Counted from the stretch's first letter, positions 38,031-47,550 are shown. The stretch is DNA of 64,000 nt from Flavobacterium salmonis (GCF_903819435.1 NZ_CAIJDP010000068.1:372001-436000); one strand, 5' to 3'. Made by a program: numbers and translations. The notes: a model not told the origin generated them from the sequence alone.

Positions 38031-38759
38031 ATGAAAAAAATTATATCTTCATTAATTGTTTTATTTTTAATTAGCTGCTCCGATTCGGATTCATCAGGAA
38101 GTGGCGAAATTGGTCAGGGAGGTTCTCTTGCCGTTTTTGCTATAAAAGGAAATTATCTTTATAGTGTGGATGAAATGAAACTAAATGTTTTTTCTTTAAT
38201 CGACAAAGAGAAACCGGTAAAAGTCAACGAAATTCCAATTGGTTTTAATATTGAAACCTTATTTTCTTATGGTGAAAATCTATATGTTGGATCCAGAAAT
38301 GGAATGTTTATTTATTCTATCAAAAATCCTGAGAACCCTACTAAATTATCAGATGTCCAGCATTTTACTGCCTGCGACCCGGTAATAGCCAACAACACTC
38401 ATTCTTTTGTAACTCTAAATTCAAATACTTTTTGTGGAAACAATATTAATGTCTTACAGGTCTATGACACAAAAGACCTTAAAAATCCAAAATTAATACA
38501 TAGCAGAACATTAGCTCACCCTAAAGGAATTGGCTTTTTTAATACCGATTATTTATTGGTTTGCGACGACGTCATAAAAATATTTAATATTCAAAATCCT
38601 GCTGAACCCGTATTGGTTCATTCGATAGACAAAGAATGTTTTGATGTAATAATTAGAAATAATACTCTATTTGCAATTGGCAATAACGGAATTTATCATT
38701 ACGAATTAAACTCCAACAACATAAAAGATGTAAAATTACTAAGCGAAATACATTTCTAA
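38031..38759 (+). CDS. LVIVD-repeat lipoprotein
   Basis: 242 residues from the ATG at 38031, which gives the lipoprotein signal MKKIISSLIVLFLISC (Cys16); the longer frame from 37947 would overlap the previous gene and has no signal. Repeats SVDEMKLNVFSLIDKEKPVK, MFIYSIKNPENPTKLSDVQ and LQVYDTKDLKNPKLIHS are LVIVD-type blades. It is a paralogue of the preceding lipoprotein and forms an operon with it. Its end overlaps the convergent TrmH-type gene by 4 bases. Confidence 0.75.
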   Translation: MKKIISSLIVLFLISCSDSDSSGSGEIGQGGSLAVFAIKGNYLYSVDEMKLNVFSLIDKEKPVKVNEIPIGFNIETLFSYGENLYVGSRNGMFIYSIKNPENPTKLSDVQHFTACDPVIANNTHSFVTLNSNTFCGNNINVLQVYDTKDLKNPKLIHSRTLAHPKGIGFFNTDYLLVCDDVIKIFNIQNPAEPVLVHSIDKECFDVIIRNNTLFAIGNNGIYHYELNSNNIKDVKLLSEIHF

Positions 38760-39412
38760 TGCTCCTCGTAATAGCGAGCTTCAATCCGTTTAATATCTTT
38801 AATCGAATTTCTTGCCCAGGACAAACGTTTTTCTAAAATTTCTTGTTCTGATAATTGCCAATTGATATCTGAATTTCGTAATCTGTTGGTTAAATTCTGA
38901 ATGATGATCGCTGCCGAAACCGAAATATTCAAACTCTCTGTAAAACCAACCATCGGAATCTTTAGAAAACCATCTGCTTTGTCTAATATTTCCTGAGAAA
39001 GTCCGTCGCGTTCTGTACCAAAAAACAATGCGCTAGGCTTTGTAATATCAAAATCTTCCAGCAGACAGTCATTTTCATGAGGTGTTGTTGCTATAATTTG
39101 ATAACCCTGATTTTTTAAAGTTGAAATGCAAGTAGCAACCGAATCAAATTGATTGATATCAACCCATTTTTGAGCGCCCATAGCAATTTCTTTATCGATC
39201 TTTTTTCCGTAACGTTGCTCAATAACATTTAATTCCTGAATTCCGAAAACCTCACAACTGCGCATTACCGCACTCGTATTATGCATCTGAAAAACATCTT
39301 CAACAGCAATCGTGAAATGTTTGGTACGATTCGCCAAAACATTCAAAAATCTCTCTTTGCGGTTATCTGTTAATATATTTTCAAGAAATACGAGGTAATC
39401 TAAATCAATCAT
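38756..39412 (-). CDS. TrmH-type RNA 2'-O-methyltransferase (SPOUT)
   Basis: 218 residues. The knotted SPOUT fold is shown by NTSAVMRSCEVFGIQELNVI (motif 1), ALFFGTERDGLSQEIL (motif 2) and PMVGFTESLNISVSAAIIIQ (motif 3). It resembles tRNA Gm18 methyltransferases of the TrmH group; the exact target is not proven. The gene is convergent with the lipoprotein gene and overlaps it by 4 bases. Confidence 0.9.
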   Translation of the reverse strand: MIDLDYLVFLENILTDNRKERFLNVLANRTKHFTIAVEDVFQMHNTSAVMRSCEVFGIQELNVIEQRYGKKIDKEIAMGAQKWVDINQFDSVATCISTLKNQGYQIIATTPHENDCLLEDFDITKPSALFFGTERDGLSQEILDKADGFLKIPMVGFTESLNISVSAAIIIQNLTNRLRNSDINWQLSEQEILEKRLSWARNSIKDIKRIEARYYEEH

Positions 39413-39501
39413 TTTGGTTTTGTTTGGCGCAAAAATAATAAAAAAATCAGGTAAGAAGATTATGCTTTTTGAGGTTTAAGAAATCAACTTAAAACCATAA
39501 A

Positions 39502-39945
39502 TCAGTGAAAGTTTTCATCAAATAAAGGCAAAAAACCTTTTATCGATTCGTTACTCGTAAAAAATGCAATTTCGGTTAGTTTCATTCGTGTATAATCAGC
39601 AAAAGTTTTTATTATCATTATATTTTTCTTTTCATCATAATACCCCACAAGGTTCTCCCACTGTTTTACTTTAGTTGGCTCAAAATTTCCAATAAATTCG
39701 TTTCTCAATTCTTCAAATTGAGTATCAAGATACCCTACCGTTTTAGTAAAACTTACATCTAATAATAAAGAATCTTTTTTTGAAAATGAAAAATATGCGG
39801 TTTCTGAATCACTGATTAATTTCTTTTGAACAAAAGTTTTATCTGTAATTGTTTTTCCAAATTTATTCTGAACTTTATAATAATTGACTTTTAGCTGACC
39901 AAAAGAAAAATTACAAACTATTAGCAAAATCCATACTGTTTTCAT
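39502..39945 (-). CDS. Secreted protein of unknown function
   Basis: 147 residues with a signal peptide (MKTVWILLIVCNFSFGQ). The mature part has no motif I recognise; it is charged, with no cysteine. It lies 89 bases from the TrmH-type gene and is divergent from the BNR lipoprotein gene, with 179 bases between. Confidence 0.6.
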   Translation of the reverse strand: MKTVWILLIVCNFSFGQLKVNYYKVQNKFGKTITDKTFVQKKLISDSETAYFSFSKKDSLLLDVSFTKTVGYLDTQFEELRNEFIGNFEPTKVKQWENLVGYYDEKKNIMIIKTFADYTRMKLTEIAFFTSNESIKGFLPLFDENFH

Positions 39946-40124
39946 TTTCTGATTTTAATGTGAAGCTAAAATAGCTATTGCCTTTTAAAAATTTCTTATT
40001 TGATTATATATGAAGTTCGAATCTTAATTTTCTTTAAGAATAAAACTGGTATGTTTTAATTCGTACTATTTCTAAAATCGGTTATTTTTACTAATTACTA
40101 ACTACCTCATAAAAACAACCTTTA

Positions 40125-41435
40125 ATGAACAAGCAATTTTATAAGAGCTTTTTTTGCACCTTATTCCTAACCCTTTTTGCCTGTGCAACAAAATCATCAA
40201 AAGAAATTCCAGTTGGATATGGCTGGAGCAATAATTCTGTTAATACCGTTAAATTCAGAAAAAATGCTGTAACTACTTTTAAAAATTTTCAGTTTACAGC
40301 ATATTATGATGATAGTGGCGCATTAATTTTAGCCAAAAGAAAACTAAATACCAACTCATGGGAAATTTTAAAAACTGATTACTTCGGCAATGCAAAAGAC
40401 GCTCATAACAGCATTAGTATTGCTGTAGACGGAGATGGCTTTTTACATGTAAGCTGGGATCATCATGACACCAGACTGCGATATGCGAAAAGTAAATTAC
40501 CGCTAAGTTTAGATTTAGGTAATGAAGAATCAATGACCAATATTGCAGAAGAAAAAGTAACGTATCCTGAATTTTACAATCTACCTAACGGGAATTTATT
40601 GTTTTTTTATCGTTCGGGTTCTTCGGGAAGAGGAAATATGATTATTAATTCCTATTCTTTGAAAGACAAAAAATGGTCACAAATTCAAAGCAATTTATTA
40701 AACGGCGAAGATAAAAGAAGTGCTTACTGGCAGGCAAAAGTAGATGAAAAAGGCACAATACATCTGTCCTGGGTCTGGAGAGAAAGCTGGGATGTTTCGA
40801 CGAATCACGACATCTGTTATGCCCGCTCTTTTGATGGCGGTTTGACTTGGGAAAAATCAAATGGAGAAAAATACAATTTACCCATAACTGTCGCATCTGC
40901 AGAAATTGCCTGGAAAATTCCGGAAAAATCGAGTTTAATCAACCAAACTTCGATAACGGCAGATAAAAACGGAAATCCTTATATTGCGAATTATTGGAGT
41001 GAAAACAATATTCCGCAATTTCAGATTGTTTATTTAGAAAATGGTAGCTGGAAAAAATCGAATACAGGTTTCAGACAAACTTCTTTTTATTTAGGCGGCG
41101 GCGGCACCAAAAAAATCCCGATTTCAAGACCCGATTTATTGATTAAAGAAGAAGGGAAAAATCGTTATTTGTACCTTCTTTTTAGAGATAGCGAAAGAGA
41201 AAACAAAGTTTCAATGGCTTACACAAATTTAAGCGAAGACAGTAATTGGAAAGTAACAGATTTAACCACAACCTCAATACGCGAATGGGAACCTAATTAT
41301 GATATTTCACTTTGGGAAAAGCAAAAAAAACTTCATATCTTTCTTCAGAATGTAAATCAGGTTGATGGCGAAGGTCTGGTAAAATCAGAACCGACAATGG
41401 TGCGAATACTAGAAGTGAATCAATTACCAAAATAA
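40125..41435 (+). CDS. BNR-repeat lipoprotein (BNR_4 type, possible glycan-active)
   Basis: 436 residues with a lipoprotein signal (MNKQFYKSFFCTLFLTLFAC, Cys20). The body is a beta-propeller: ISIAVDGDGFLHVSWDHHDT, the Asp-box-like ARSFDGGLTWE and GTIHLSWVWRESWD. It resembles BNR_4 family proteins, some of which are polysaccharide lyases (PL24/PL25) or sialidase-like enzymes. The His pair in SWDHHDTRLRYAKS may be functional. Substrate unknown. It is followed by the sirtuin gene 15 bases later and may be in the same operon. Confidence 0.75.
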   Translation: MNKQFYKSFFCTLFLTLFACATKSSKEIPVGYGWSNNSVNTVKFRKNAVTTFKNFQFTAYYDDSGALILAKRKLNTNSWEILKTDYFGNAKDAHNSISIAVDGDGFLHVSWDHHDTRLRYAKSKLPLSLDLGNEESMTNIAEEKVTYPEFYNLPNGNLLFFYRSGSSGRGNMIINSYSLKDKKWSQIQSNLLNGEDKRSAYWQAKVDEKGTIHLSWVWRESWDVSTNHDICYARSFDGGLTWEKSNGEKYNLPITVASAEIAWKIPEKSSLINQTSITADKNGNPYIANYWSENNIPQFQIVYLENGSWKKSNTGFRQTSFYLGGGGTKKIPISRPDLLIKEEGKNRYLYLLFRDSERENKVSMAYTNLSEDSNWKVTDLTTTSIREWEPNYDISLWEKQKKLHIFLQNVNQVDGEGLVKSEPTMVRILEVNQLPK

Positions 41436-41450
41436 TTGCAATACAACAAA

Positions 41451-42152
41451 ATGAAAAAGAAATTAGTGGTACTAACCGGAGCCGGAATAAGTGCTGAAAG
41501 CGGCATCAAAACATTTCGTGACAGTGACGGATTATGGGAAGGTCATGACGTAATGGAAGTAGCAACTCCCGAAGGATGGCATAAAAATCAGGAACTGGTT
41601 TTGGATTTTTACAATAAAAGACGACAACAGCTTAAAGAAGTCGAGCCAAATTTAGGACACAAAATTTTAGCCGAATTAGAAAAAGATTTTGATGTTTATA
41701 TCATCACTCAAAATGTTGATGATTTACACGAAAGAGCCGGAAGTTCCAAAGTTTTACATTTGCATGGAGAATTACTAAAAGTCAGAAGTACCAAAAATCG
41801 GGATTTGATTTTAGACTGGACAGAGGATTTAGCAACCGGAGATCTGGATGAAAACGGACACCAGCTCCGCCCGCATATTGTGTGGTTTGGCGAAGATGTT
41901 CCGGCACTTGAAGAAGCCATTGCCATAACGGAGACCGCTGATTATTTTGCCGTAATCGGAACTTCTCTTCAGGTTTATCCTGCTGCAGGGTTAATCAGTT
42001 ACACCTATAGCATTACGCCAGTTTTCTACATTGATCCGAAGCCAATTGCAATTCCAAATATTAGAAACAAGGTTGAAACAATCGCAAAATTTGCTTCAGA
42101 AGGAGTAGCTGATTTGAGAGAAAAATTATTGAATTTAGAAAAGACAAAATGA
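41451..42152 (+). CDS. cobB: Sirtuin NAD-dependent deacylase (no zinc cysteines)
   Basis: 233 residues from the ATG at 41451. Motifs GAGISAESGIKTFR (10-23), QNVDDLHERAG (87-97) and HLHGEL with catalytic His105 are intact. Tyr54 and Arg57 (FYNKRR) match the YxxR acyl-binding pair of SIRT5-type enzymes, suggesting desuccinylase or demalonylase activity. The protein has no cysteine, so the two CxxC pairs of the usual zinc site are missing; this form occurs in other Bacteroidetes. Its stop overlaps the next gene (ATGA). Confidence 0.88.
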   Translation: MKKKLVVLTGAGISAESGIKTFRDSDGLWEGHDVMEVATPEGWHKNQELVLDFYNKRRQQLKEVEPNLGHKILAELEKDFDVYIITQNVDDLHERAGSSKVLHLHGELLKVRSTKNRDLILDWTEDLATGDLDENGHQLRPHIVWFGEDVPALEEAIAITETADYFAVIGTSLQVYPAAGLISYTYSITPVFYIDPKPIAIPNIRNKVETIAKFASEGVADLREKLLNLEKTK

Positions 42153-42841
42153 TTTTTGAAAGCTGGCTGCAAGAGTTATCCCAATTTAATCTGGCTTCTG
42201 TGACTGTTTTTTTTCTGATTGAAAACTTGGTTTTAATCTATATTTCAGTTTTAATCGGAAGAATAATTGAGCCTGAAAATACCGTTTTAAAAAAGTCAGA
42301 CCGCAAATGGGTCTTTTCGACCCTGATTTGCAATACGTTTATAACAATATTGGGGTTCGAATTGTACCTTTTAGGAATCTTAAAAATAGATTTTTCAGCA
42401 TCAATTGCATCTCTATTCTTTGATACATTACTGCTGATCATTTTGATGGACTTTTTTATGTTCTGCTTTCATTTTCTGGCGCATCGCTTAAAATGGTTCA
42501 ACCCAATTCACAAGCTTCATCACACCCATGTTGACACTAATGTTTATAGTCTTTATGTCCTTCATCCAATTGAAACTTTAGGATTCGGTTTTATCTGGCT
42601 GTTTTTAATTACGCTTTTAAAGTTAAATTATTTGAGCATCATTATTTACCTCATTTTAAATTTATCGTACGGAATATTTGGTCATTTAAAGACAGATATA
42701 TTTCCGGATTTTTGGTACAGAAATGCTTTTACAAAATGGATTTCGACTACAAAATTTCATAATGACCATCATAAAAATGAATCCCGTAATTATGGTTTCT
42801 ATTTCACTATTTGGGATAAAATTTTCAAAACCATAATTTAA
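42149..42841 (+). CDS. Fatty acid hydroxylase / sterol desaturase family protein
   Basis: 230 residues, membrane-bound with about four helices. The three His clusters HFLAHR, HKLHHTH and HNDHH form the expected di-iron site. Family members hydroxylate or desaturate lipids or sterols; the substrate cannot be told. Its start overlaps the sirtuin stop by 4 bases, so both are translationally coupled. Confidence 0.88.
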   Translation: MIFESWLQELSQFNLASVTVFFLIENLVLIYISVLIGRIIEPENTVLKKSDRKWVFSTLICNTFITILGFELYLLGILKIDFSASIASLFFDTLLLIILMDFFMFCFHFLAHRLKWFNPIHKLHHTHVDTNVYSLYVLHPIETLGFGFIWLFLITLLKLNYLSIIIYLILNLSYGIFGHLKTDIFPDFWYRNAFTKWISTTKFHNDHHKNESRNYGFYFTIWDKIFKTII

Positions 42842-42886
42842 ACCATAATATAGCTTCAGTAATTTTCAGAAGTTTTAACAATACCT

Positions 42887-42894
42887 TATATTTG
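42887..42894 (+). promoter_or_regulatory. -7 box of the purB promoter
   Basis: TATATTTG matches TAnnTTTG, 24 bases before the ATG at 42919. The -33 element is weak (TTT near 42864). Confidence 0.5.
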
Positions 42895-42918
42895 CACCTT
42901 TCGAAAAACAACATAACG

Positions 42919-44265
42919 ATGACTACTCTAAACGAATTGAATGCTATATCCCCAATTGACGGAAGATATAGAAGTAAAACCCAAAATTTAGCACCTTTCT
43001 TCTCTGAAGAAGCTTTAATAAAATATCGTGTATTAGTTGAAGTTGAATACTTTATTGCTTTATGTGAAATTCCACTACCACAATTACAGGGCATTAATTC
43101 AGATTTATTTGAAAGTCTTCGTAATATCTACAAGAGTTTCTCTACTGAAGATGCGCTTTGGATTAAAGAAACTGAAAAAGTAACCAACCACGACGTAAAA
43201 GCGGTTGAATATTTTATCAAAGATGCTTTTGAAAAATTAGGTTTGTCACAATACAAAGAGTTCATTCACTTCGGATTGACATCTCAGGATATTAACAATA
43301 CTGCTATCCCGCTTTCTACAAAAGAAGCTTTTGAAAAGGTTTACATGCCTTCTTTAATTTCTTTGATTTCTAAATTGAAAGAATTAAGTGTTGAATGGGC
43401 AGCTATTCCGATGCTGGCACGTACACATGGGCAGCCTGCCTCTCCTACCCGTTTGGGAAAAGAAATTTTGGTTTTTGTAGAGCGTTTAGAAGAGCAGATG
43501 CGTTTGTTGTTCAACATTCCGTTTGCAGCAAAATTTGGTGGTGCAACAGGAAACTTCAACGCACATCATGTAGCTTACCCACAAATTGACTGGAAACAAT
43601 TCGGAACTAAATTCGTAGAAACCGGTTTAGGTCTACAACATTCATTTCCAACTACTCAAATTGAACATTACGATCATTTTGCTGCTTTTTTTGACGGCTT
43701 AAAAAGAATCAACAATATCATTATCGACTTAGATCGTGATATCTGGACGTATGTTTCAATGGATTATTTCAAGCAAAAAATCAAAGAAGGTGAAATTGGT
43801 TCATCGGCAATGCCACATAAAGTAAACCCTATTGATTTTGAAAACTCAGAAGGAAACTTAGGAATTGCAAATGCTATTTTCGAACATTTGGCTGCTAAGC
43901 TACCAATCTCAAGATTACAGCGTGATTTAACTGACAGTACTGTTTTAAGAAATATTGGAGTTCCTGTAGGACACACAATCATTGCTTTTGAAGCGACTTT
44001 GAAAGGCTTGAACAAGTTACTTTTAAACGAAAGTAAATTTGCCGAAGATTTGGAACGAAACTGGGCAGTTGTGGCTGAAGCAATTCAGACTATTTTACGT
44101 CGCGAAGCGTATCCAAATCCGTATGAAGCTTTAAAAGGGTTAACCAGAACCAATGAAGCTATTGATAAGAATGCAATTCATAATTTTATTGCAACTTTAG
44201 AAGTTTCTGATTCTGTCAGAGCAGAATTAATGCAGATAACTCCTAGTAATTACACAGGAATTTAA
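42919..44265 (+). CDS. purB: Adenylosuccinate lyase
   Basis: 448 residues from the ATG at 42919. It cleaves SAICAR and adenylosuccinate in purine synthesis. ISPIDGRYRSKT at the N-terminus, LARTHGQPASPTRLGKEILV with a catalytic His, and the fumarase-family signature GSSAMPHKVNPIDFE (about 293-307) are diagnostic. The upstream frame (42892) is rejected because it overlaps the -7 box at 42887-42894. A terminator follows at 44288. Confidence 0.97.
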   Translation: MTTLNELNAISPIDGRYRSKTQNLAPFFSEEALIKYRVLVEVEYFIALCEIPLPQLQGINSDLFESLRNIYKSFSTEDALWIKETEKVTNHDVKAVEYFIKDAFEKLGLSQYKEFIHFGLTSQDINNTAIPLSTKEAFEKVYMPSLISLISKLKELSVEWAAIPMLARTHGQPASPTRLGKEILVFVERLEEQMRLLFNIPFAAKFGGATGNFNAHHVAYPQIDWKQFGTKFVETGLGLQHSFPTTQIEHYDHFAAFFDGLKRINNIIIDLDRDIWTYVSMDYFKQKIKEGEIGSSAMPHKVNPIDFENSEGNLGIANAIFEHLAAKLPISRLQRDLTDSTVLRNIGVPVGHTIIAFEATLKGLNKLLLNESKFAEDLERNWAVVAEAIQTILRREAYPNPYEALKGLTRTNEAIDKNAIHNFIATLEVSDSVRAELMQITPSNYTGI

Positions 44266-44287
44266 AGAAAACCTAAAATATTTTGTC

Positions 44288-44325
44288 AAAAAAAGCTATC
44301 TTTATCGGGATAGCTTTTTTTATTT
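44288..44325 (+). terminator. Intrinsic terminator of purB
   Basis: Perfect 13-bp stem AAAAAAAGCTATC (44288-44300) with GATAGCTTTTTTT (44309-44321) around an 8-base loop. Confidence 0.85.
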
Positions 44326-44499
44326 AATACGGAATCTAGTCCAGATTACTTCACTTAACTTTTATTTTTATAGGAGTTCAGTAAATTCCATTTTAAATGA
44401 AAAGCCTTTTGTAAAAAAACATATTTTTTTTAGATACAGAGCGCCCAACGGAAGCTCCTGGAGCTGTTTAAAAATAGGTGTTTTGAACAAAAGCTTGGA

Positions 44500-46782
44500 A
44501 TGGAAATCTGGATTAAGCTCCTGAAAAAAATACCGCCTTTTTATATGATTGCCTTAACCGCCACTGCCGAAACTACACACCACTTACAACCTTTAATTAG
44601 TGATCTGGGATTAATCCTGATGACTGCCGGAATTGCTGTACTTATTTTTAAAAAAATGAAACAGCCATTGGTTTTGGGATACCTGATTGCAGGCTTTTTA
44701 GCCGGAAACCATTTTGACTTTTTTCCTTCGATAACTGATATGAAAAGTGTTGAAGTCTGGGCTGAAATTGGAGTTATCTTTTTACTTTTTAGTTTGGGAC
44801 TCGAATTTAGTTTTAAAAAGCTAATGAAGGTTGGCGGAACCTCATCTGTCACTGCTATAACGCAGATTGCATTCATGACACTCATTGGTTATTGTGTTGG
44901 ACAATGGATGGGTTGGGGAAAAATGGACAGTATTTTTCTTGGGGCGACGCTTTCGATTTCTTCTACAACAATTATCATCAGAGCGTTTGACGAATTAGGT
45001 GTTAAAGGAAAAAAATTCGTTGGAATTGTTTTCGGAGCTCTGATTGTTGAGGATATTGTTGCGATTTTAATGCTTGTTTTGTTATCTACTATCGCTGTAA
45101 GTAATGAAGTATCAGGTGGAGAACTATTACAATCTGTCTTAAAGCTAATTTTCTTTTTAATTATTTGGTTTTTGGGCGGAATCTTTATTATTCCAACCAT
45201 TCTAAAAAAAACCAAACATCTTTTAACAGATGAAATGCTGCTCATCATTTCACTGGCCATGTGTTTGATGATGGTGATTTTTGCTGCAAATGTTGGATTT
45301 TCTCCTGCTCTTGGGGCTTTTATAATGGGTTCTATTATTGCAGAAACTACTCAGGCAGAAAAAATTGAACATTTGATTCAGCCTGTAAAAGACTTATTTG
45401 GAGCCGTTTTCTTTGTATCTGTAGGGATGTTAATTAATCCGGTAACATTAGTTGATTTTGCACTTCCTGTTTTGATTATCACGCTGGTAACTATTTTTGG
45501 AAAAGCATTCAGTTCTTCATTTGGCGCATTATTATCAGGCCAGCCTTTGAAACAATCTGTACAAACGGGAATGAGTCTGGCGCAAATTGGAGAATTCTCT
45601 TTTATCATCGCCACACTTGGCATGACACTTAAAGTCACAAGCGGTTTCCTGTATCCTATAATTGTAGCCGTTTCTGCCATTACAACCTTTACCACACCTT
45701 TTTTAATTAAATATTCTGAATCGTTTGCGCTAGCTTTAGAACAAAAAATGCCGAAAAAATGGGTAAAAAACATTAACCGTTACAGTGTAAATGCTCAGGC
45801 AATTAAATCCGTAAGTACCTGGCAGATTGTGCTGCGCTCTTCGATAACCCAAATTATTCTTCATACTATAATCATTACTGCAATTGTTTTATTATCATCC
45901 AAATTTGTAGCGCCTTTAGTAGCCGATACACGTTTCGGAAATACATTGGCAGCTTTATTAACTTTGGTTATAATCGCTCCGTTTTTATGGGCACTTTCAC
46001 TTCGTCGTGTCAAAGTTGAAGAGGTTGAAAGATTATGGGAAGAACGCAAATATCGCGGGGCTCTCTTGATGCTTATTTTAATTAGAATGAGTTTGGGATT
46101 ATTTTTCGTTGGATTTTTACTGAATATTTTCTTCTCTCCCCTAGTCGCTTTTATTGCATTGATAATTGCGATTGTAGCTTACCAAATTTTTCCTAAAAAA
46201 TTAAACGAACAATATCATAAAATCGAAAATCACTTTTTGAAGAATTTAAATGACCGCGAAAACAAAAAGATAGACAGAAGATATGCCAACTTAATGCCCT
46301 GGGACGGTCATATGTCTATTTTTGATATTGGAAAAGAATCGAACCTTGCCGGAAAAACATTAGAAGAATTACGCATTAGAGAATCAATGGGAATTAATAT
46401 TGCGTACATCAGACGTGGAGAAGTCACAATTTCGATTCCGACTAAAACCGAACGTTTATTTCCGGGCGATGAAATTTCAGTAATTGGTACCGATGCCCAA
46501 ATTACTGAGTTTACTAATTATTTGAACCAGAATGAAATTGAAGCTGCTAAAAATGTAGAAGAATCTGAAGTCGTACTGCGTCAGCTGGAACTTTCTAATG
46601 AGGACTTCATGGAAAAAAGCATTGGTCAGTTTAGAGGAAAAACCGGGGGAATGGTGGTTGGAATCGAAAGAAACGGAAACCGAATCCTAAATCCTGAGTC
46701 CAGTTTGATTTTACAGCAAAATGATATTATCTGGGTAGTTGGTGACAAGAAAAAGATGACTGAGTTGCTAAAAACCCGCTAA
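44500..46782 (+). CDS. CPA2 family cation:proton antiporter (Kef-like)
   Basis: 760 residues. The N-terminal Na_H_Exchanger domain (about 25-410) has about 12 helices, with SISSTTIIIRAF and GALIVEDIVAILMLV. A second hydrophobic part (about 440-580) follows. Two RCK_C (TrkA-C) domains come at the end, around SIFDIGKESNLAGKTLEELR (about 605-680) and GRFRGKTGG-like GQFRGKTGGMVVGIERNG (about 705-760). No Rossmann RCK_N domain is evident. It would exchange K+ or Na+ for H+. A start at 44545 (MIALTATAETTHH) is also possible. Confidence 0.87.
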   Translation: MEIWIKLLKKIPPFYMIALTATAETTHHLQPLISDLGLILMTAGIAVLIFKKMKQPLVLGYLIAGFLAGNHFDFFPSITDMKSVEVWAEIGVIFLLFSLGLEFSFKKLMKVGGTSSVTAITQIAFMTLIGYCVGQWMGWGKMDSIFLGATLSISSTTIIIRAFDELGVKGKKFVGIVFGALIVEDIVAILMLVLLSTIAVSNEVSGGELLQSVLKLIFFLIIWFLGGIFIIPTILKKTKHLLTDEMLLIISLAMCLMMVIFAANVGFSPALGAFIMGSIIAETTQAEKIEHLIQPVKDLFGAVFFVSVGMLINPVTLVDFALPVLIITLVTIFGKAFSSSFGALLSGQPLKQSVQTGMSLAQIGEFSFIIATLGMTLKVTSGFLYPIIVAVSAITTFTTPFLIKYSESFALALEQKMPKKWVKNINRYSVNAQAIKSVSTWQIVLRSSITQIILHTIIITAIVLLSSKFVAPLVADTRFGNTLAALLTLVIIAPFLWALSLRRVKVEEVERLWEERKYRGALLMLILIRMSLGLFFVGFLLNIFFSPLVAFIALIIAIVAYQIFPKKLNEQYHKIENHFLKNLNDRENKKIDRRYANLMPWDGHMSIFDIGKESNLAGKTLEELRIRESMGINIAYIRRGEVTISIPTKTERLFPGDEISVIGTDAQITEFTNYLNQNEIEAAKNVEESEVVLRQLELSNEDFMEKSIGQFRGKTGGMVVGIERNGNRILNPESSLILQQNDIIWVVGDKKKMTELLKTR

Positions 46783-46894
46783 GAAGCTCAGATACTAAGT
46801 TGCTAAGTTTTTCCTAATGACAATAAACTTATAAGGTGCTAATTTTCCAATATTATGATCTTGGAAAATTAACACCTTAGTATCTTAGAAGCTC
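46779..46894. repeat. CTTAG-type repeat with strong hairpin
   Basis: AAGGTGCTAATTTTCCAA (46833-46850) pairs with TTGGAAAATTAACACCTT (46861-46878), an 18-bp stem with one mismatch and a 10-base loop. CTTAG-rich words lie on both sides (46779-46807, 46875-46894) and are related, in reverse orientation, to the repeat at 28158-28194. It follows the antiporter stop and probably also ends transcription of this gene and the convergent peroxiredoxin gene. Confidence 0.7.
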
Positions 46895-46906
46895 AAAAAA
46901 AAAAGC

Positions 46907-47545
46907 TTATTTATTTGGCTGTGGTGTCAAACGTAAATACGGTTTGATTGGTGTATGTCCTTTTGGGAATTTTGCCGGAATATCACTATCCGGAACTGCC
47001 GGTGAAATCACCACATCCTGACCATCTTTCCAGTTAGCCGGAGTTGCCACACTATAATTTGCCGTTAACTGTAAACTATCTATTACACGAAGTAACTCAT
47101 CGAAATTCCTTCCTGTAGAAGCCGGATACGTTAAGGTAAGTTTGATTTTTTTATCAGATCCAATTACAAAAACAGAGCGCACTGTAAATTTATCGCTTGC
47201 ATTTGGGTGCAGCATATCGTATAAATTAGCTACTTTTTTATCTTCGTCAGCAATAATTGGAAAATTAACTGTTGTATTTTGAGTTTCGTTAATGTCTTTG
47301 ATCCACTCTAAATGTGACTGTAAACCGTCTACACTCAAAGCGATAACCTTTGTATTTCTTTTGGTAAATTCCGGAACATAATTCGCTACTGTTCCTAATT
47401 CAGTTGTACAAACAGGGGTAAAATCTGCAGGATGCGAAAATAAAACACCCCATGAATCTCCCAACCATTCATGAAAATTAATAGTTCCCTGTGTAGTTTC
47501 TGCCTGAAAATCCGGAGCTATATCGCCTAATCTTAATGTTGACAT
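46907..47545 (-). CDS. 1-Cys peroxiredoxin (Prx6 type)
   Basis: 212 residues. It reduces hydrogen peroxide and alkyl peroxides in the cytosol. The active-site segment SHPADFTPVCTTELGTV has the peroxidatic Cys46, and it is the only Cys in the protein, fitting the 1-Cys class. Thr43 and Arg in STGRNFDELLRVIDSLQL are the usual active-site partners. The C-terminal part (VISPAVPDSDIPAKFPKG) is the Prx6 dimer extension. A palindrome lies in its leader. Confidence 0.95.
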   Translation of the reverse strand: MSTLRLGDIAPDFQAETTQGTINFHEWLGDSWGVLFSHPADFTPVCTTELGTVANYVPEFTKRNTKVIALSVDGLQSHLEWIKDINETQNTTVNFPIIADEDKKVANLYDMLHPNASDKFTVRSVFVIGSDKKIKLTLTYPASTGRNFDELLRVIDSLQLTANYSVATPANWKDGQDVVISPAVPDSDIPAKFPKGHTPIKPYLRLTPQPNK

Positions 47546-47550
47546 AATTA

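Noticed and set aside
40010..40024. A GTTCGAATC word reminiscent of a tRNA T-loop
   Set aside because: No acceptor, D or anticodon stem can be built around it; it is a chance match.
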